DNA of 64,000 nt from Hyparrhenia diplandra (GCA_015847255.1 JADLZK010004585.1:186001-250000); one strand, 5' to 3'. Shown: positions 1 through 11,621, counted from the stretch's first letter. A program made the numbers and translations. Notes: generated by a model not told the origin, from the sequence alone.

Positions 1-123
1 AAGAAAATAAAAAAGAGTTAGCATGCAAAGACTAGGGCTACCATTCATACATGTGGTTCTAATCATCTTATGCTAGCTTTGTTTTTCTTTTCATAAACCA
101 TGCCATCCCTCGCAACGGCGCCA
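1..123 (-). other. PBS and leader fragment of a minus-strand element continuing left
   Basis: On the minus strand, 112-123 reads TGGCGCCGTTGC, the tRNA-Asp-type primer-binding site usual in Athila-lineage Ty3/gypsy elements. It lies ten bases inside the LTR that starts at 132. Positions 1-111 would be the untranslated leader of an element whose body lies left of the window. I see no coding sequence in it. Confidence 0.7.
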
Positions 124-131
124 GAAATGCT

Positions 132-1849
132 TGTTGGCATTTCTTAGCGTCACCACTAAAGATAAATAATATCCTTAGTGACAACGTCAAGAAACACCGA
201 TGGGAGATAGATTCATTTGTTATAGAGGTCAATCCGCTAAGCACACGGATCTATCATTGTAGCATTTCACCCGTAAGTATTCGGGGTATCGTTATTTATA
301 TTTTCCCAAAGGAAGGCGGGGTTTGTGTAAAGTCTAGCATAGTGATGATTATAGCCCACAATGTATTTATGAATAACCATTAGTCTAGTAATGAGGGGTA
401 AGTAAAGGATATTCGGGATAGCGAGAACACACTTCGAGCTACTAAAAATAATAAAATAATAAAAAGGATAAAAGGAAAATCTACGATGAGCGTGCAATTC
501 TAATAAAGCCTATGCATTGAACTCTAGTAAACATATGTGGTAAATGAATAATTATAGAACTAAGTCAAGATGATAAGAAGATGCCCTTGGTAGCCTGGTG
601 CAAAGCCGATAGACACTTTCGAACTCCAACTCAACACCCGAATGTGGAGGAGTACTAAGGACGATTGTGGTTGTCACCACCGCCTACCTCACTACCGTGG
701 GATGCCGCATTTCGATGGTTACTATATACTTGGACACCATGCCCACGTGTATAGAAAACTACTTAAATCCCCCGGGACTCCAACCCTACGGATCGACAAG
801 CAAGGATAAAGGCAAACCCAAAGGTACACCAAACCATCACCCTAAGCCTAACTCTACAACTCTCCATGAACGACATATGGACAATTAGCATAAAGTTAGT
901 CATGTTAATTATCACAATATATTAACTATATCCTAGTTCACATATTATGAATATAACATGAGGATAACTATACTCTAGTTCATATGCATTGCAATATAAA
1001 TAAAGGGACTTGAATAAAGAAAGGAACTCCATAGTATATTACCAAAAGATCCTTTCAAGGAGACAAGTCCTCCTTGAAGCTCAACCTTGCTCAAATACTA
1101 ACACTAAACTAAAGAAGTAGAAATGGAGAGGTAGAAGCTCTAGGTGTTGTGTTCTCCTTTGAAGAGGGGCTCTACACATCTATTTATACTCTGGGGAAGG
1201 GGGGGTTTCACGCCTAAATTTGGATTCCACCGCATGCAACGGCCGCTTGAGACCCGGGACAATTCACCGCTTCAAATTTCAGCTTGAACCGCCTCGACGG
1301 GCGGCGCTGGCACGCCCGGAGGAGCGATCGCGCACCGTGCCTCGCCCGCCTCGCAGCGTCTTTTCATAGGTGGGCCGATGGGCTGGTGTGGATTGCGTCC
1401 CCCGGTGGTGCAACGGTCCAATTTGGCGATGGATTTGGCCCTGTTTGCCCTCCCTTGACAAAGCGTGGTTCTGCAAGGCGCTTTCCGTCTTTATTTGGCG
1501 CACTTTCACTGCTTTCCACTTTTAAACCTCGCAAAACATGTTTTATTCGAATACAAGTGGAACTAGGTTAGTAGTAAAGGTATATGTGGCATAAGTGTGC
1601 AAGTTTCTCATGATTTAGACATAGGTTGGCGGTATAAAGTGGTCGATAATGACCGCCAAGGGGGCTAAGGTGGAATATGCTCTGCTCATGTATTCTTTGA
1701 ATATGCCTTGGTCCTTTTCCTATTTACTGATTCACCAAAACTGTGGAACTTTGTCGGTTTAACCCCTAAGTCTATGTTGGATGTTTATTTTAAGCCCTTC
1801 TCTCATGTTTGGTTGATGGTTTAAAATGGTTGTTAATTACCGGCCAACA
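132..1849 (-). repeat. LTR of A1 (3' LTR), also 5' LTR of the element to the left
   Basis: It begins TGTTGGCATT and ends GGCCAACA, the TG...CA ends of an Athila LTR. A PBS lies on its left and a polypurine tract on its right, so one LTR serves two minus-strand elements. It carries a minus-strand TATAAATA at 1,181-1,188 and the conserved Athila block at 232-317. The last 200 bases (1,640-1,849) match 29,075-29,283 closely, while the middle is much less alike. The small ORFs inside (for example 1,284-1,571) are not gene-like. Confidence 0.8.
1181..1188 (-). promoter_or_regulatory. TATA box of LTR 132-1,849
   Basis: The minus strand reads TATAAATA here, inside the LTR and upstream of the conserved R/U5 block at 232-317. 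This is the expected place for the LTR core promoter, which would transcribe leftward. Confidence 0.5.
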
Positions 1850-1866
1850 ACTCCCACAAGCTTACC
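1850..1866 (-). other. Polypurine tract of A1
   Basis: The minus strand reads TAAGCTTGTGGGAGT directly against the LTR end at 1,849. This is the usual Athila plus-strand priming site (compare AAGCTTGGGGGAGTT in A2) and fixes A1 as minus-strand. Confidence 0.75.
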
Positions 1867-4067
1867 GCTTTTGCAAGTCCCTTAGCAAAGCAAAACTTAA
1901 TTATGGATCGGGAGTTGCTACTATGCTTTCACGCCTCAAAAGTACACATGCTTTCAAACAAAAATTGTCCTCGGATTAGTGTAGACTATTATAACCTTCA
2001 ACTTACCCATATTACCTTTTACCATGGAGCTTATAGCCTTTTCTTGGGTCTTGGGCAATTGAAAGATAGAACAGTTAAGTCAAGCACTGTGTCTCAAGCT
2101 CTTCGATCACCTATTAGTCTAGAGTTTTGTACAAGTTTTCAAAATAAAACTCAGAGTTCCTATTGTATGACCCTCTCAAGTCTCTCATATGTGGTATTTG
2201 TGGATCCTTACCAAGGCAATAATGGTATTATGCCTTATCTCTCTCTCTAGAATATATCATATTTTTTTGGAACAAGGCAACAATACACTATGCTCTCTCT
2301 CTCTCATCCTATATGTAAGGCTTATATGAGGAGCTCATAGGTGGGGAGACAAAAGCTCATTCTTACTTACTAAGCATATATTGTAAGGTCAAGCGATGGA
2401 TCCGAGAGAAATGAGTCATACTATCGAATCAAGATGTGCATGTGTATGAATAATGGAATGGAATGAATATGGTGGTAGTGGATATGTGTGGTGTGTATGG
2501 TGGTAGGTGGATAGGGTGTAAGCCTAATTCTACTTTTGCTCCTTGAAATAAATCTCTCTTTTGGGAACTTGGAAATATTGGGAGAACCCGTCGTATACTC
2601 TTTCTTCTATTCTTCTTTCTCCCTCTTTTTTTTTCATGTGGACATTTGTCCAACTTGCTTCTCTCTTTTTTCTTTGATACTGACCCAAGCCTTTTTCTAT
2701 GATAAATTTGGAGAGATAATAATAAAAACAATGGAGCTTTTTGGTGCTCACTCCCGGTGTAGAAGTAGCATAAGTGGGTGGAGTGGAGTGTATGTGATCT
2801 TGATTTTAAAGGCATGACAAGTCTCTAAGGGTCAACAAAGCTTGACAAAGACTCAATGCAAAGCAAGCAAAGATATTTGTATCTAAGGTTTTCCTAATCT
2901 AAGAGCATGTATATGTGGTTGTGGTAGGAATTTAACACATCATACAGAACTCATCATGTAGCATTTTTTAGTTTTCAAAAGTAAATCTCCATAACTCTAG
3001 TATCATTAGGAACAAGATAAACAAAAAGCTCAAACTTTCATATATCATATTCGTCAATTACCTATACTTAGAGCAAGTATTTGCTACCCACAAAGTTTTA
3101 GGTTGAGTAAATCTCAAGTTAAAACAGTTTTATCCAAAACTTGGGAGAATTCAAGCTTGAAAACTAGGTACTTGAAAGGAATTACAATGGAGCAACCATT
3201 CATCACTTCCATGCATGAAGATTATTTTAGAGTTTATTTTAATTAGGCATAAAAGCAAACGGGTGTACACTCTCTCTTATTTATTTATTATCACACTTAC
3301 TAATCACACTTTAGTAAAGACTATATAAAGACTATACCTTTTATTTGGTTTCTATAGTTATGCATCTTTTTATTTCTTTTTCGACAAAGCAATAATATAA
3401 TTAATATTAAGACATAGTGTAGAGATACTTATCTCGATAACACGGGTGCTCTCCCTAATTTGGATGTTGACGCATACGTCTCTTTGATGATGTGGGAGCT
3501 AAGGTAGACAAAGTGATGATGGTGCTGACCTCCTCGGTGGAGCGTTGATGGTTGATGCGAGAGATGCTTGTCGTGGTCGTGACGTCACTCTGTCATGTCT
3601 CACCTTTGAATCCTATTTAACTCAAATAGACAACAAAGCCGGTGGAAATAGTTAAGTGTTAGTGATTTAGCCACTTAGTCTTTAGTTGCCCGGGGTCATG
3701 TTTGTTCTTTTTAGGCGAGTTCAAAGAACATTAACATTTTTAGGTTTTTTATATTTTATATGCATGTAGAAAATTATACTATTGATGGGATTATAACTAG
3801 ATGAATGCTAATCTATTTTTATGCCACCATAGTAAATATCCCCGAGGGTGTTATGCCACAGATTATTCACATGGGGCTTTAAGTTTTTCCTAATGCAATG
3901 CATTGCACATTTTTATTTTCTTTGCTAATGCAGGATGTGTAGTGAAGTAAATATTTTAAGGAAAAAAATCTATTATGCAATATGAGAAAGTAAACATGCA
4001 ATCTTTGTAATTAAATGCAGATAACTACCGAAGTTACCTTTCGGCGAGGGTTCGGGCGCTTAAAGTC
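1867..4067. other. Non-coding 3' internal region of A1
   Basis: AT-rich sequence without a convincing ORF. It lies where Athila elements carry a long untranslated stretch between coding sequence and polypurine tract. It includes the palindromic motif GGACATTTGTCC at 2,640-2,651, shared in form with the 3' regions of A2, A3 and A4. Short ORFs around 2,429-2,817 lie in low-complexity T-rich sequence and are not supported. Confidence 0.55.
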
Positions 4068-5238
4068 CTATGAACTGGACTGCCTGTCTCGTTCATTCTT
4101 TCCTGTGGTACATCGATGGCACCGGGTGGTGGCAATCGATGGTTCCAAGGGTATCTCCTTTGATGATGTGCTAGGTGGGGATGTCTCTTTACTCTTCCAC
4201 ACTTGCTTGATTGGCGGTCTTACTTCTAGAGTGGCTGGTTCTTCTTTCTTTTCTTCTACTTCTTTAGCTTCCTCTATAGCCTCTACTTCAGGCTTCGGGA
4301 GTTGCTTCTTTTTTGATGGCATGACGCATTTGACGACCTGTTCTTCTTTGGTTGTTCATAATTTGTATACCTATTGAAATAACAAAGCGTACCTTCTGTA
4401 GAGGGAATTGGAAGTGGATTTCTCCCTATCCGATGTGGGTGATGGCGCGAGTAGTGTTCGTGGAACGGTCTCCCAAGCATGATTAGTGGATCGTACTCTT
4501 CCTCTCCCATGTCTAGGACTAAGAAGTCGGTGGGGACATAGTGATATTTGATTTGACCGGCACATCTCTTGCTATTCCCTTCGAGAATCGGAACGATTGG
4601 TCCGCCATCTGCAGTTTGCACATATGTTGGGTACAAAGGCATATTACCAAATAAGTACTCATAAGTTACCTTAGCCATTAGGTTGATGCCTGATCTAGTG
4701 TCGCAAAAAGTGTTCTAAAAGTGTCTCTCATTGATGGAGCATGCTATTGTTGGGACACCAGGATCTTCCTTTTTAGGCAGGAGTGGTGACTTGAGTAGAT
4801 GCTCGTAGTCTGTATGAACTGGGTTGATCATCATCACTGCTATAGTCTATGACTGTTTGTTTCTATTTCTTCTTCGTTTCTCTTCTTTTCTGCCATCTCA
4901 TACTCATAGGGGTATTGGGGATGTGAAGGAGATTCTAATGTCTTTTTCTTGAAGGTGAATCTCTCCTTTCTCCCGTTGATGTTGAAACAGATCTTGGCGT
5001 TGTCGACGTAGATGATAGCCTTGGCGGTGCTCAAGAATGGTCAGCCCAATATGATTGGTGACCTCTTATCTACTCTGTTTCAATCACTATGAGTTTCCCA
5101 CTTGCATTACACGGATGTCTTCTAGGATGCCTTTTGGGTAGCGTGAGTGACCGGTCACGCAAGCTACAAGCACATGGTTGTGTACAATAATGGATTGCCA
5201 TGAATTTTCTCATATATTACCTTGGGCATGATGTTGAT
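4068..5238 (-). pseudogene. Broken gag-protease of A1: two tandem aspartic-protease-like modules
   Basis: Reading leftward from 5,238, the first module begins with NIMPKVIYEKIHGN, continues in shifted frames to LSTAKAIIYVDNAKICF, and ends near 4,840. A second module follows at about 4,740-4,400: FCDTRSGINLMAKV, then PTDFLVLDM and PLIMLGRPF. Both match the Athila protease layout (D-[ST]-G-type motif, a hydrophobic LDM strand, LGRPF). In the second, the DTG is spoiled by an inserted arginine. A lysine/glutamate-rich tail runs to 4,068. Such proteases cut the Gag-Pol polyprotein. The front of the first module lies beyond the A2 insertion at 15,896-16,262. Several stops and frameshifts are present. 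Confidence 0.7.
5234..5238. other. Target-site duplication TTGAT of A2 (left copy)
   Basis: TTGAT directly precedes the A2 5' LTR, and the same five bases follow its 3' LTR at 15,896-15,900. This shows a single clean integration into the protease region of A1. Confidence 0.85.
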
Positions 5239-6931
5239 TGTTGACGGTAACCAACGACATATTTTTCCCGCCAACTTACTACCATAAAGGGAGTAAAATT
5301 AAACCTTTTTATACTCATATACTTTTATCACTAATAAATTCCACTTGTAGTGTCTTGTATTTTATTTTGCAGATTTATAATAAAAAGCAAGTGGAAAATC
5401 GACCAAAGTACGCCTTCCGAGAAAGCGCATTATTGCAAAACCCAAGCCCAAGAGCAAATCGACCCAAAACATCAAATCTAGGCCGAGCACACCCCGGCCC
5501 ACAACTTTTCAGACGAAAGACGACACCCCACCGAGACCGGGCCAGCCGAGCCTGGGGGTGCGCGCCACCACAGTGCGGCCCGCACCCTCCCTCGAGGCGG
5601 TTTCGCCCCGACCTCGGGAGGCGGTTCGTGCACTTTCCAAACGGGTTTCCCGCCTGCGTTGGTCGGTTTTGCGCATACAAGGAAGGTTTACCAGTGTCGG
5701 TTTTGATGTAAATTAGCACTTAGGCCCCTCCTCCAAGTGTATAAGTAGGCCCCCCCTCTCCCTCTCTCAACACACACCACTTGGAGTCCAACAAACCAAA
5801 GCAATCTCTCTCTCTCTACCACCTCTACCTCTCTCTCTTCTACTTCTTCTTTCTTCTTCTTCTTTCTTCTTTATTCTTTCTTAGTTAACACTTGGAGTAG
5901 AAGAGCTACAAGGAGGGCTTGTCTCCTAGAAGAAAGTGCTTTGGTAATACATCCACTCTATGGAGCATTCTTCTATTTGCAAGTCTTATATTTATGTTCT
6001 TGGCCTAACTTATGAACTAGAGTATAGTTTTGTTCATGTTCTTGTGTTGGTATATGAACTAGCATATAGTTTACATATCATAATCTTGACATGTTCATTA
6101 CAGTTCATCATCGATCATCATATGCCTAACTTGATTAGAGGTGGGATAACGGTTCGTTGTTCCTTCGGGTTTGCTCTTGTTCTAGTCCGTCCATTCGACG
6201 AGTGGGGATCTGGGGGACAAGAGTAGTGCTCTAATATGCGGGCATGGTGCCGGGTATTACGACACCTACGGATATGAGGGCATGCCACGGTTGAGGGGGT
6301 AGGCGGCTTGGTCGTGACAAGCCTTGACCGTCCCCTTGAAATCCCCCACGTTCGTATGTTACGTAGGAGTTCAGTAAATGCTTCCTATCGGGCCGTATGG
6401 TATCCGTGGAGTCTCCCCCGCTATCCTAGACCTAACCATGATTAAATCGGTTTGCATATGATCCTAACTATTCATTTGTATGGCCATGACTAGATACATT
6501 AGAACTACTCCATTAGGTTATTCATTTATTCATTTATTCTTTATCTATTTTCTTTATCCTTTTGTCGGTGGATTCTTAAGTGTGTGTCACACTATCCATG
6601 AACCGTTATTGCTTACCCCTGTTATGAACATTTTGGTCTAAGCAAACACATGTTCCTCTATTCGAGATGCCATGCTAATTTATTAATCACATGCCTTCCT
6701 TTGGGAAAATATAAATAACGATACCCTCGAATACTTAGGGTGAAATGCTACAATGATAGATCCGTGCGCTTGCGGATGAATATCTAAGATGGCAAGATCT
6801 ATCCGTTGACAGTTCCATTTCGGATCACCGACATGGTGGTTTACTTGGGAATGTCGCCAGCCGCATTTCGACGCTCTTATTGGGGATGGGTTTTATACTG
6901 TTTCCTTTGATTGCGTTAAGAAATGCCAACA
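5239..6931 (+). repeat. 5' LTR of A2
   Basis: Starts TGTTGACGGTAACC and ends AAATGCCAACA. The TATA-like TATAAGTA at 5,740-5,747 is followed by CT-rich sequence (about 5,755-5,880), which looks like a transcription start and pyrimidine-rich leader. The conserved Athila block lies at 6,692-6,780 with the hairpin ATCCG...CGGAT at 6,760-6,777. ORFs inside the LTR are not gene-like. Confidence 0.9.
5740..5747 (+). promoter_or_regulatory. TATA box of A2 5' LTR
   Basis: TATAAGTA followed by a C/T-rich initiator-like stretch. The sister copy is at 14,688-14,695 in the 3' LTR. Confidence 0.55.
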
Positions 6932-6937
6932 AGCACT

Positions 6938-6957
6938 TCGGCGCCGTTCTGCCGGGA
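6938..6957 (+). other. Primer-binding site of A2
   Basis: GGCGCCGTTCTGCCGGG lies a few bases after the LTR end. It resembles the Athila tRNA-Asp PBS TGGCGCCGTTGCCGGGG with one small insertion. Confidence 0.7.
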
Positions 6958-7231
6958 AGGCATTGTGAAAAAAAATATAATAAATAATAGCTGGCTATGA
7001 ATATGAACCGTGTGCGTGGATACCATTTGCTCATACAAGGCTAATCTTCTATGTTTTCTCCTGTTGTGGATGAAAACGGGATAGTGTATGTCGGGTTTCC
7101 TCTTGCTTAGGAAAACTTCATCTCCGATCGAGAGGCACTCCTAAGGAAGAACAGGTCTCGTCGTCGCTTCTTCTTCAGTAGGAACCCCGACGGTCGAGAC
7201 CGACATCCCCGCACCAACCGCAACTCAAGCC

Positions 7232-9015
7232 ATGGGCGAAGTCGCCGCGCGATTTTCAACTCCCCCGCCACCAACGTGCACCGGGCCGACGGTGAACGTG
7301 GCGACAAAACTTCGAGCTTCAGACCGGGCCGATCACCATGGTGCCGGCTACCCATTCAGTGGATCGCCGAGCGAGGACGCAAATGCTCATCTCCAACACT
7401 TCCCCGAGCTATGCGATACTATCGTCATCAAAGATGTCGCAGCGAGACGTCATCGTTCGCCGTTTCCCTTCTCCCTCGTGGGGAAGGCGAAACAAAGGGG
7501 TTCTACAAGGACAAGGAAGTCGCCAAGACACGTGGGCCAAGTGCTCGCGGCGTTCCTCGCCAAGTTCTTCCCCATGGGCAAAACCAATGCCCCGAGGGGA
7601 AGAATCGCCAATTTCAAAGAGAGACATCAATGGAACCTATCCCGAGGCGTGGGAGAGGTGCAGAATACATTTCGCATGCCCGCACATTCACGGATGGAAA
7701 ACCGGGCCGGTGCTCCTGAACTTCTACAATGGTCTCACGCCATATCGGAGGGCACTCGACGCCGGCCGCTGGGTGGCGCATTTCTATCGCCACCATCGAT
7801 CGTGCAAAGCCTCCCGATTGATAAAATGGTGGCAAATCAGAGTGGGCGGCGAAGACAGAGCCCCCCGCCAAAACACAAAAAGGCATGCATACCGCGGAAG
7901 GAGGCGGATATGCTTGCCGCAAAAATGGACCCGCCGCTAAAAGAGGCCGGAGGAGCGCAAAGCCGCATGCTACCGCCCGGCGGCGCCGTCGCCCACGCCA
8001 CGCATACACTCACATGACCCGTGAGACGTGTGGTGAGGTTGGCCACTGTGGGATAATCGCCTCGAGACCCGTGAAGAAGCCGCGCCTTCATCAACAACAA
8101 AGAACGGGTATCGCCAACCGCAAACGGGGCCGGAACAACCGCCCAGCCACCATTCCAAGGCAACTGTGGGTACAACTCCAACTATAACCCCGGGTCGGCC
8201 ATCACTAAAGGACCCGTCATCGGGCCAAAGCGAAAATTAACGAAAAATCTCACCAAAAGATGAGCCACCAAGACAAGATCTTGGAAGGTGTGAATAACAA
8301 GCTTGAAGGGTTGACGTCGGTACTGTGAAGAACCAACTCGGCTTCAACAAGATGATAGAGACACGACTAGCCCAGACGACCCAAGTGCCGGTTAATCGAC
8401 TTCTGAAGAAGGATCCCGGGGGCAACCCGAGCTCCCACACGAAGTCGGTTAACATGATATCTCCGAGGCTCACCAACCCGCAGAGCGAAAAAAGATCCCC
8501 GTGGACTCGCCATTCATTGCCAAGAAGGGAGATCCCGGACGTCCGATCATCACTGTGCCATTGGCCCCACAATTTTGCTAATGCATTTTGTGACACGGGG
8601 GCCGAGGATAATGTGATGTCCAAGACCACCTTCAACAAAATCCATGGAGGGACGCTTACTCCTCCCAAATTCGCCCCTCCAAATGACAGATCAATCAACA
8701 AGGCGGCCCGAGGGAATATTGGAGGACATGCCGATTAAGATCCAAGATGAATACATCCTCGCAGACTTTGTGGTCTTGGACATGGGCCCAAAGGAGGATG
8801 TGTCTCTCCTCCCGGGGAGACCATTTCTTTATATCGCCAAGGCCGACATCACGGGGAAGGGCTTCATCGCCTTCCATATCAAGGATAAGGCGGTAAAGTG
8901 CCCATTCATTGGGTACAAGCAACAACACACCCGGCAATCATCGTCATCAAGACAGGTGTGGAATGTTGAAGGATCTCGCTCGAGACCCCGGGGAGCAGTA
9001 CCTCCCGCCCAATAA
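7232..9015 (+). pseudogene. Frameshifted gag-protease of A2
   Basis: Gag is recognisable in pieces spread over all three frames. Examples are GYPFSGSPSEDANAHLQHF near 7,345, FLAKFFPMGKTNAPRGRI near 7,550, a QNFYNGLTP-like piece near 7,720 and DKMVANQ near 7,825. A damaged zinc knuckle (ETCGEVGHCG) sits near 8,020-8,060. The protease follows: FCDTGAEDNVMSKTTF near 8,590, then LADFVVLDM and LLPGRPFLYIAKADI at 8,760-8,850, ending at the stop 9,013-9,015. The intact DTG is the catalytic motif of a retroviral-type aspartic protease. Gag would form the particle and the protease would process it. The frame changes often, without large deletions, so some shifts may be sequence errors. Confidence 0.75.
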
Positions 9016-9445
9016 GTAAGGGGAAAGTCGACAGCCGACTATAAATAACCCGCTTCAAAAAAAAAATGGGGTATATCCAAAAAAAAAAAAAATGGGGTAT
9101 ATTAAAGAAAAATTCTATATATATATTTTTATATATTTATGTGTTTCATAAAATATTTTTATTAACAAAATATTTTGGAAAACTAAAATAAAAATCTTTA
9201 TAAATAAAATAAGTCTTTACATGAAAAATAAAGAAAAATATTTTCTACATAAAAGTATATACAAAAATATTTTTAAAATAATTTTTCTATTTAAAAATAA
9301 ATTTATATTTGAAAATTTTGGAGAAATTCAAAAAGGGGAGAAAACGGCCGAACTAAAGATGAGGACACAACGCTAACGAACTTTTCCGTGAGTTGGACAT
9401 GCCCGACAAAGCCGAGCGGCGGCAGCTGCCCCGAGCAGGTGTGCG
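9016..9445. other. AT-rich spacer with TATA motif and short direct repeat
   Basis: No gene is seen. TATAAATA lies at 9,040-9,047, 24 bases past the gag-protease stop. AAAAAATGGGGTATAT occurs twice, at 9,061 and about 9,086. The rest (9,100-9,330) is very AT-rich. Confidence 0.4.
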
Positions 9446-11310
9446 TGTTGACGGTCACCAACGACATATTTTTAACGTCAACATTCTACCAATAAGGGGT
9501 GAAACTATACCTTACTACACACATATACATTTATCATTGACATAATTCCACTTGTAGTGCCAAATAATGTTTTGCAGGATTTATATAAAAAACCAAGTGG
9601 AAAATACACCAAAAGGCGCCTCCCGGGAAAAGCGCATTCGAGAACATCAAGCCCAAGGAAGAAAAGTCCATAAAATATCAATATCCAAGCACAAGCCCAA
9701 GAGGTCGAGGCCCGAGTCCAACATGAAATGATAAACGGGTCGCGCAGGACATGGGTTCAATATTTTGGGCATAACTTTCTCATACGAAATCGGATTTCAG
9801 CCGAACGAATACTTTCGAAACGAAGCTAACTCCGAGGCCCACGTGCTCATGCAAAGTTTCAGGCCAAACGGACGAAATATTGGTGGGGCGCACCTTAGGT
9901 GCGCGCACCCTCCCCGAGGCCAAATCGCCCATCTTCGTCTGGCGGCCCATCTCGACCAAAAAAGTTCGGAGGAGGTGTTTGCTTGCCTTAAAACGGTGCG
10001 GGATTAGTACCAAATGGCTAAGCCAAGAGAGGATCCCATGGTGAAGGTCCTATAAATAAATGGACACTCCCTCACTTGTAACACACCACACAATGTAGCC
10101 TCTCTCTTCTTCTTCTTCTCCCTCCTCTTCTTTTCTTCTTCTTCTTCCTCTTCTTCTTTTTCTTCTTCTTTTTCCTTCTTCTTCTTCTTCTTCTTCCTCT
10201 TTTCTTCTTTTTTTTTAGTTTGTACCTAGGAGGAGTTGGGCAAAGAAATAAAGGAGACAAGACATTTTGGAGCTATTCGGTATGAGCAATTTAGAGTTCT
10301 TCATCTTGTTCTTGTTCTCTACTTATCAATATAGTCATGTTCTTGAATTAGAGTAAAGTTCTTGTGATATAATCTTGGTTGAAGAACTAGTCTATAGTTC
10401 CTATATCATGATCTTGTCTTATAGAACTTCGTGCTTAGTCTATCATACATACATGTTTAGACCAAAGAGCTAGATTGCTATGAAGAGTTCTACCTAGAGT
10501 TAGCCTTGGTTGATGTTGGGTTGCGGGATTGATAGTCGTTCCTTCGGGGGCGGCACTCTAGTAGAAGGACCTCGGGGACGGGTAAGCCTTGTTAACACGC
10601 TAGAGTGATAATCACTAGTGTAGACGTGGTGTCCGGGCTAGGGGTTGCCTATCTTTTGTGGCGCATCCCACGGTTGAGGGGTAGGCGGTTTGGTCGTGAC
10701 AAGCCTTGTTCGTCCCTTGAAATCCCCCCACGTTCGGGTGTGGCGCAGCTGCTAATTGTGGGATTAATTCTTTTGAGTGGGCCGGTGCCCGGTAATTCGG
10801 CGAGAGACCTTGGCTATCTTGAATTGGAATCTCTAAACAGGTTGAACATGTGTGTATCTCGCTATCTTGACATGACTATCTAGGATATGCCCGCCTCCAT
10901 ATTAGATTTATTCTTTTATTCATTCTTTTTATATTTATCCTTGAGATTGGCTCGAGTGTGTGTGTCAAGTTATCCTACTACCTATTTTATTTTACCCCCT
11001 ATTATGAGCATTGGTCTATTATACATTCGTGTCATCTTGACCATGTTCGAATTAGAGACTTTTACACCATGCCTTCCTTTGGGAAAATATAAATAACGAT
11101 ACCCCGAATACTTAGGGTGAAATGCTACAATGATAGATCCGCGGCGCTGCGGATGAATATCTTGTTTGGCAAGATCTATCACCGTTGATAATCCCGTTCG
11201 GATCACCAACACGGTGGTTTCACTTGGGAATGTCAACGGCGCATTTCCGGCGCCGTTATTGGAGATGGGTTCTAAACCGTTTCTAGTGATTGCGCTTAAG
11301 AAATGCAACA
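9446..11310 (+). repeat. Solo LTR of a second Athila family inside A2
   Basis: Starts TGTTGACGGTCACC and ends AAATGCAACA, with the same plan as the A2 LTRs but clearly diverged. TATAAATA at 10,051-10,058 is followed by a long CTT/TTC-rich tract (10,100-10,220). The conserved Athila block and an ATCCGC...GCGGAT hairpin lie at 11,083-11,154. There is no PBS after it and no polypurine tract before it, so it is a solo LTR, probably left by LTR-LTR recombination. I could not find a convincing target duplication (GTGCG on the left, AAGCG on the right). Confidence 0.75.
10051..10058 (+). promoter_or_regulatory. TATA box of solo LTR
   Basis: TATAAATA followed within about 50 bases by a long pyrimidine tract, the arrangement also seen in the A2 LTRs. 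Confidence 0.5.
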
Positions 11311-11413
11311 AAGCGCACCCAAAGGTGCGGCCGCATTTTCTGCCGGCGCCCGTTCGGGGCCCGTCTTCGCCAACGGCTCCTAACCGTTGTGTGAGGCAGC
11401 CTCGGTGGGGTGG

Positions 11414-11436
11414 GCTCGGCTATAAATAGCCCGAGC
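11414..11436 (+). promoter_or_regulatory. Internal TATA box framed by an inverted repeat
   Basis: TATAAATA (11,421-11,428) sits between GCTCGG (11,414-11,419) and CCGAGC (11,431-11,436). It is followed by C/T-rich sequence (11,455-11,520) and, about 195 bases downstream, by the ATG of the env-like ORF (11,622). It lies outside any LTR. I infer a dedicated promoter for the 3' ORF; the sequence alone cannot prove activity. Confidence 0.45.
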
Positions 11437-11621
11437 ACCGGTGTGAGAACCCCACCCCTCATTTTCACTCTCTCTCACTCTCACACTCTCTCCCGCTTGT
11501 TCCACACTCCATTTTCTCCACCAAAAACATTGTGCCGAGCAAGATTTCGGTGTGAAAGTTCATACTTTCAACTAACCCTTGCACACCCGAGGTCTCGCTC
11601 GATCGTTTTTTGCAAAGAGCC

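Noticed and set aside
112..123. tRNA genes suggested by tRNA-complementary stretches
   Set aside because: These are short primer-binding sites next to LTRs; no cloverleaf or internal promoter boxes are present.
1284..1571. ORFs in the GC-rich part of the A1 LTR
   Set aside because: Overlapping ORFs on both strands inside an LTR with no motif; compositional.
7614..8187. Several overlapping ORFs on both strands with Arg/Ala/Pro-rich products
   Set aside because: GC-rich gag sequence in shifted frames; only the frames with Gag motifs on the plus strand are supported.
10072..10260. Minus-strand ORF made almost only of Lys and Arg
   Set aside because: It is the reverse of the CTT/TTC tract in the solo LTR; low complexity, not a protein.
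9441..11315. Target duplication for the solo LTR
   Set aside because: The left flank GTGCG and right flank AAGCG agree at only three of five bases; not good enough to claim.
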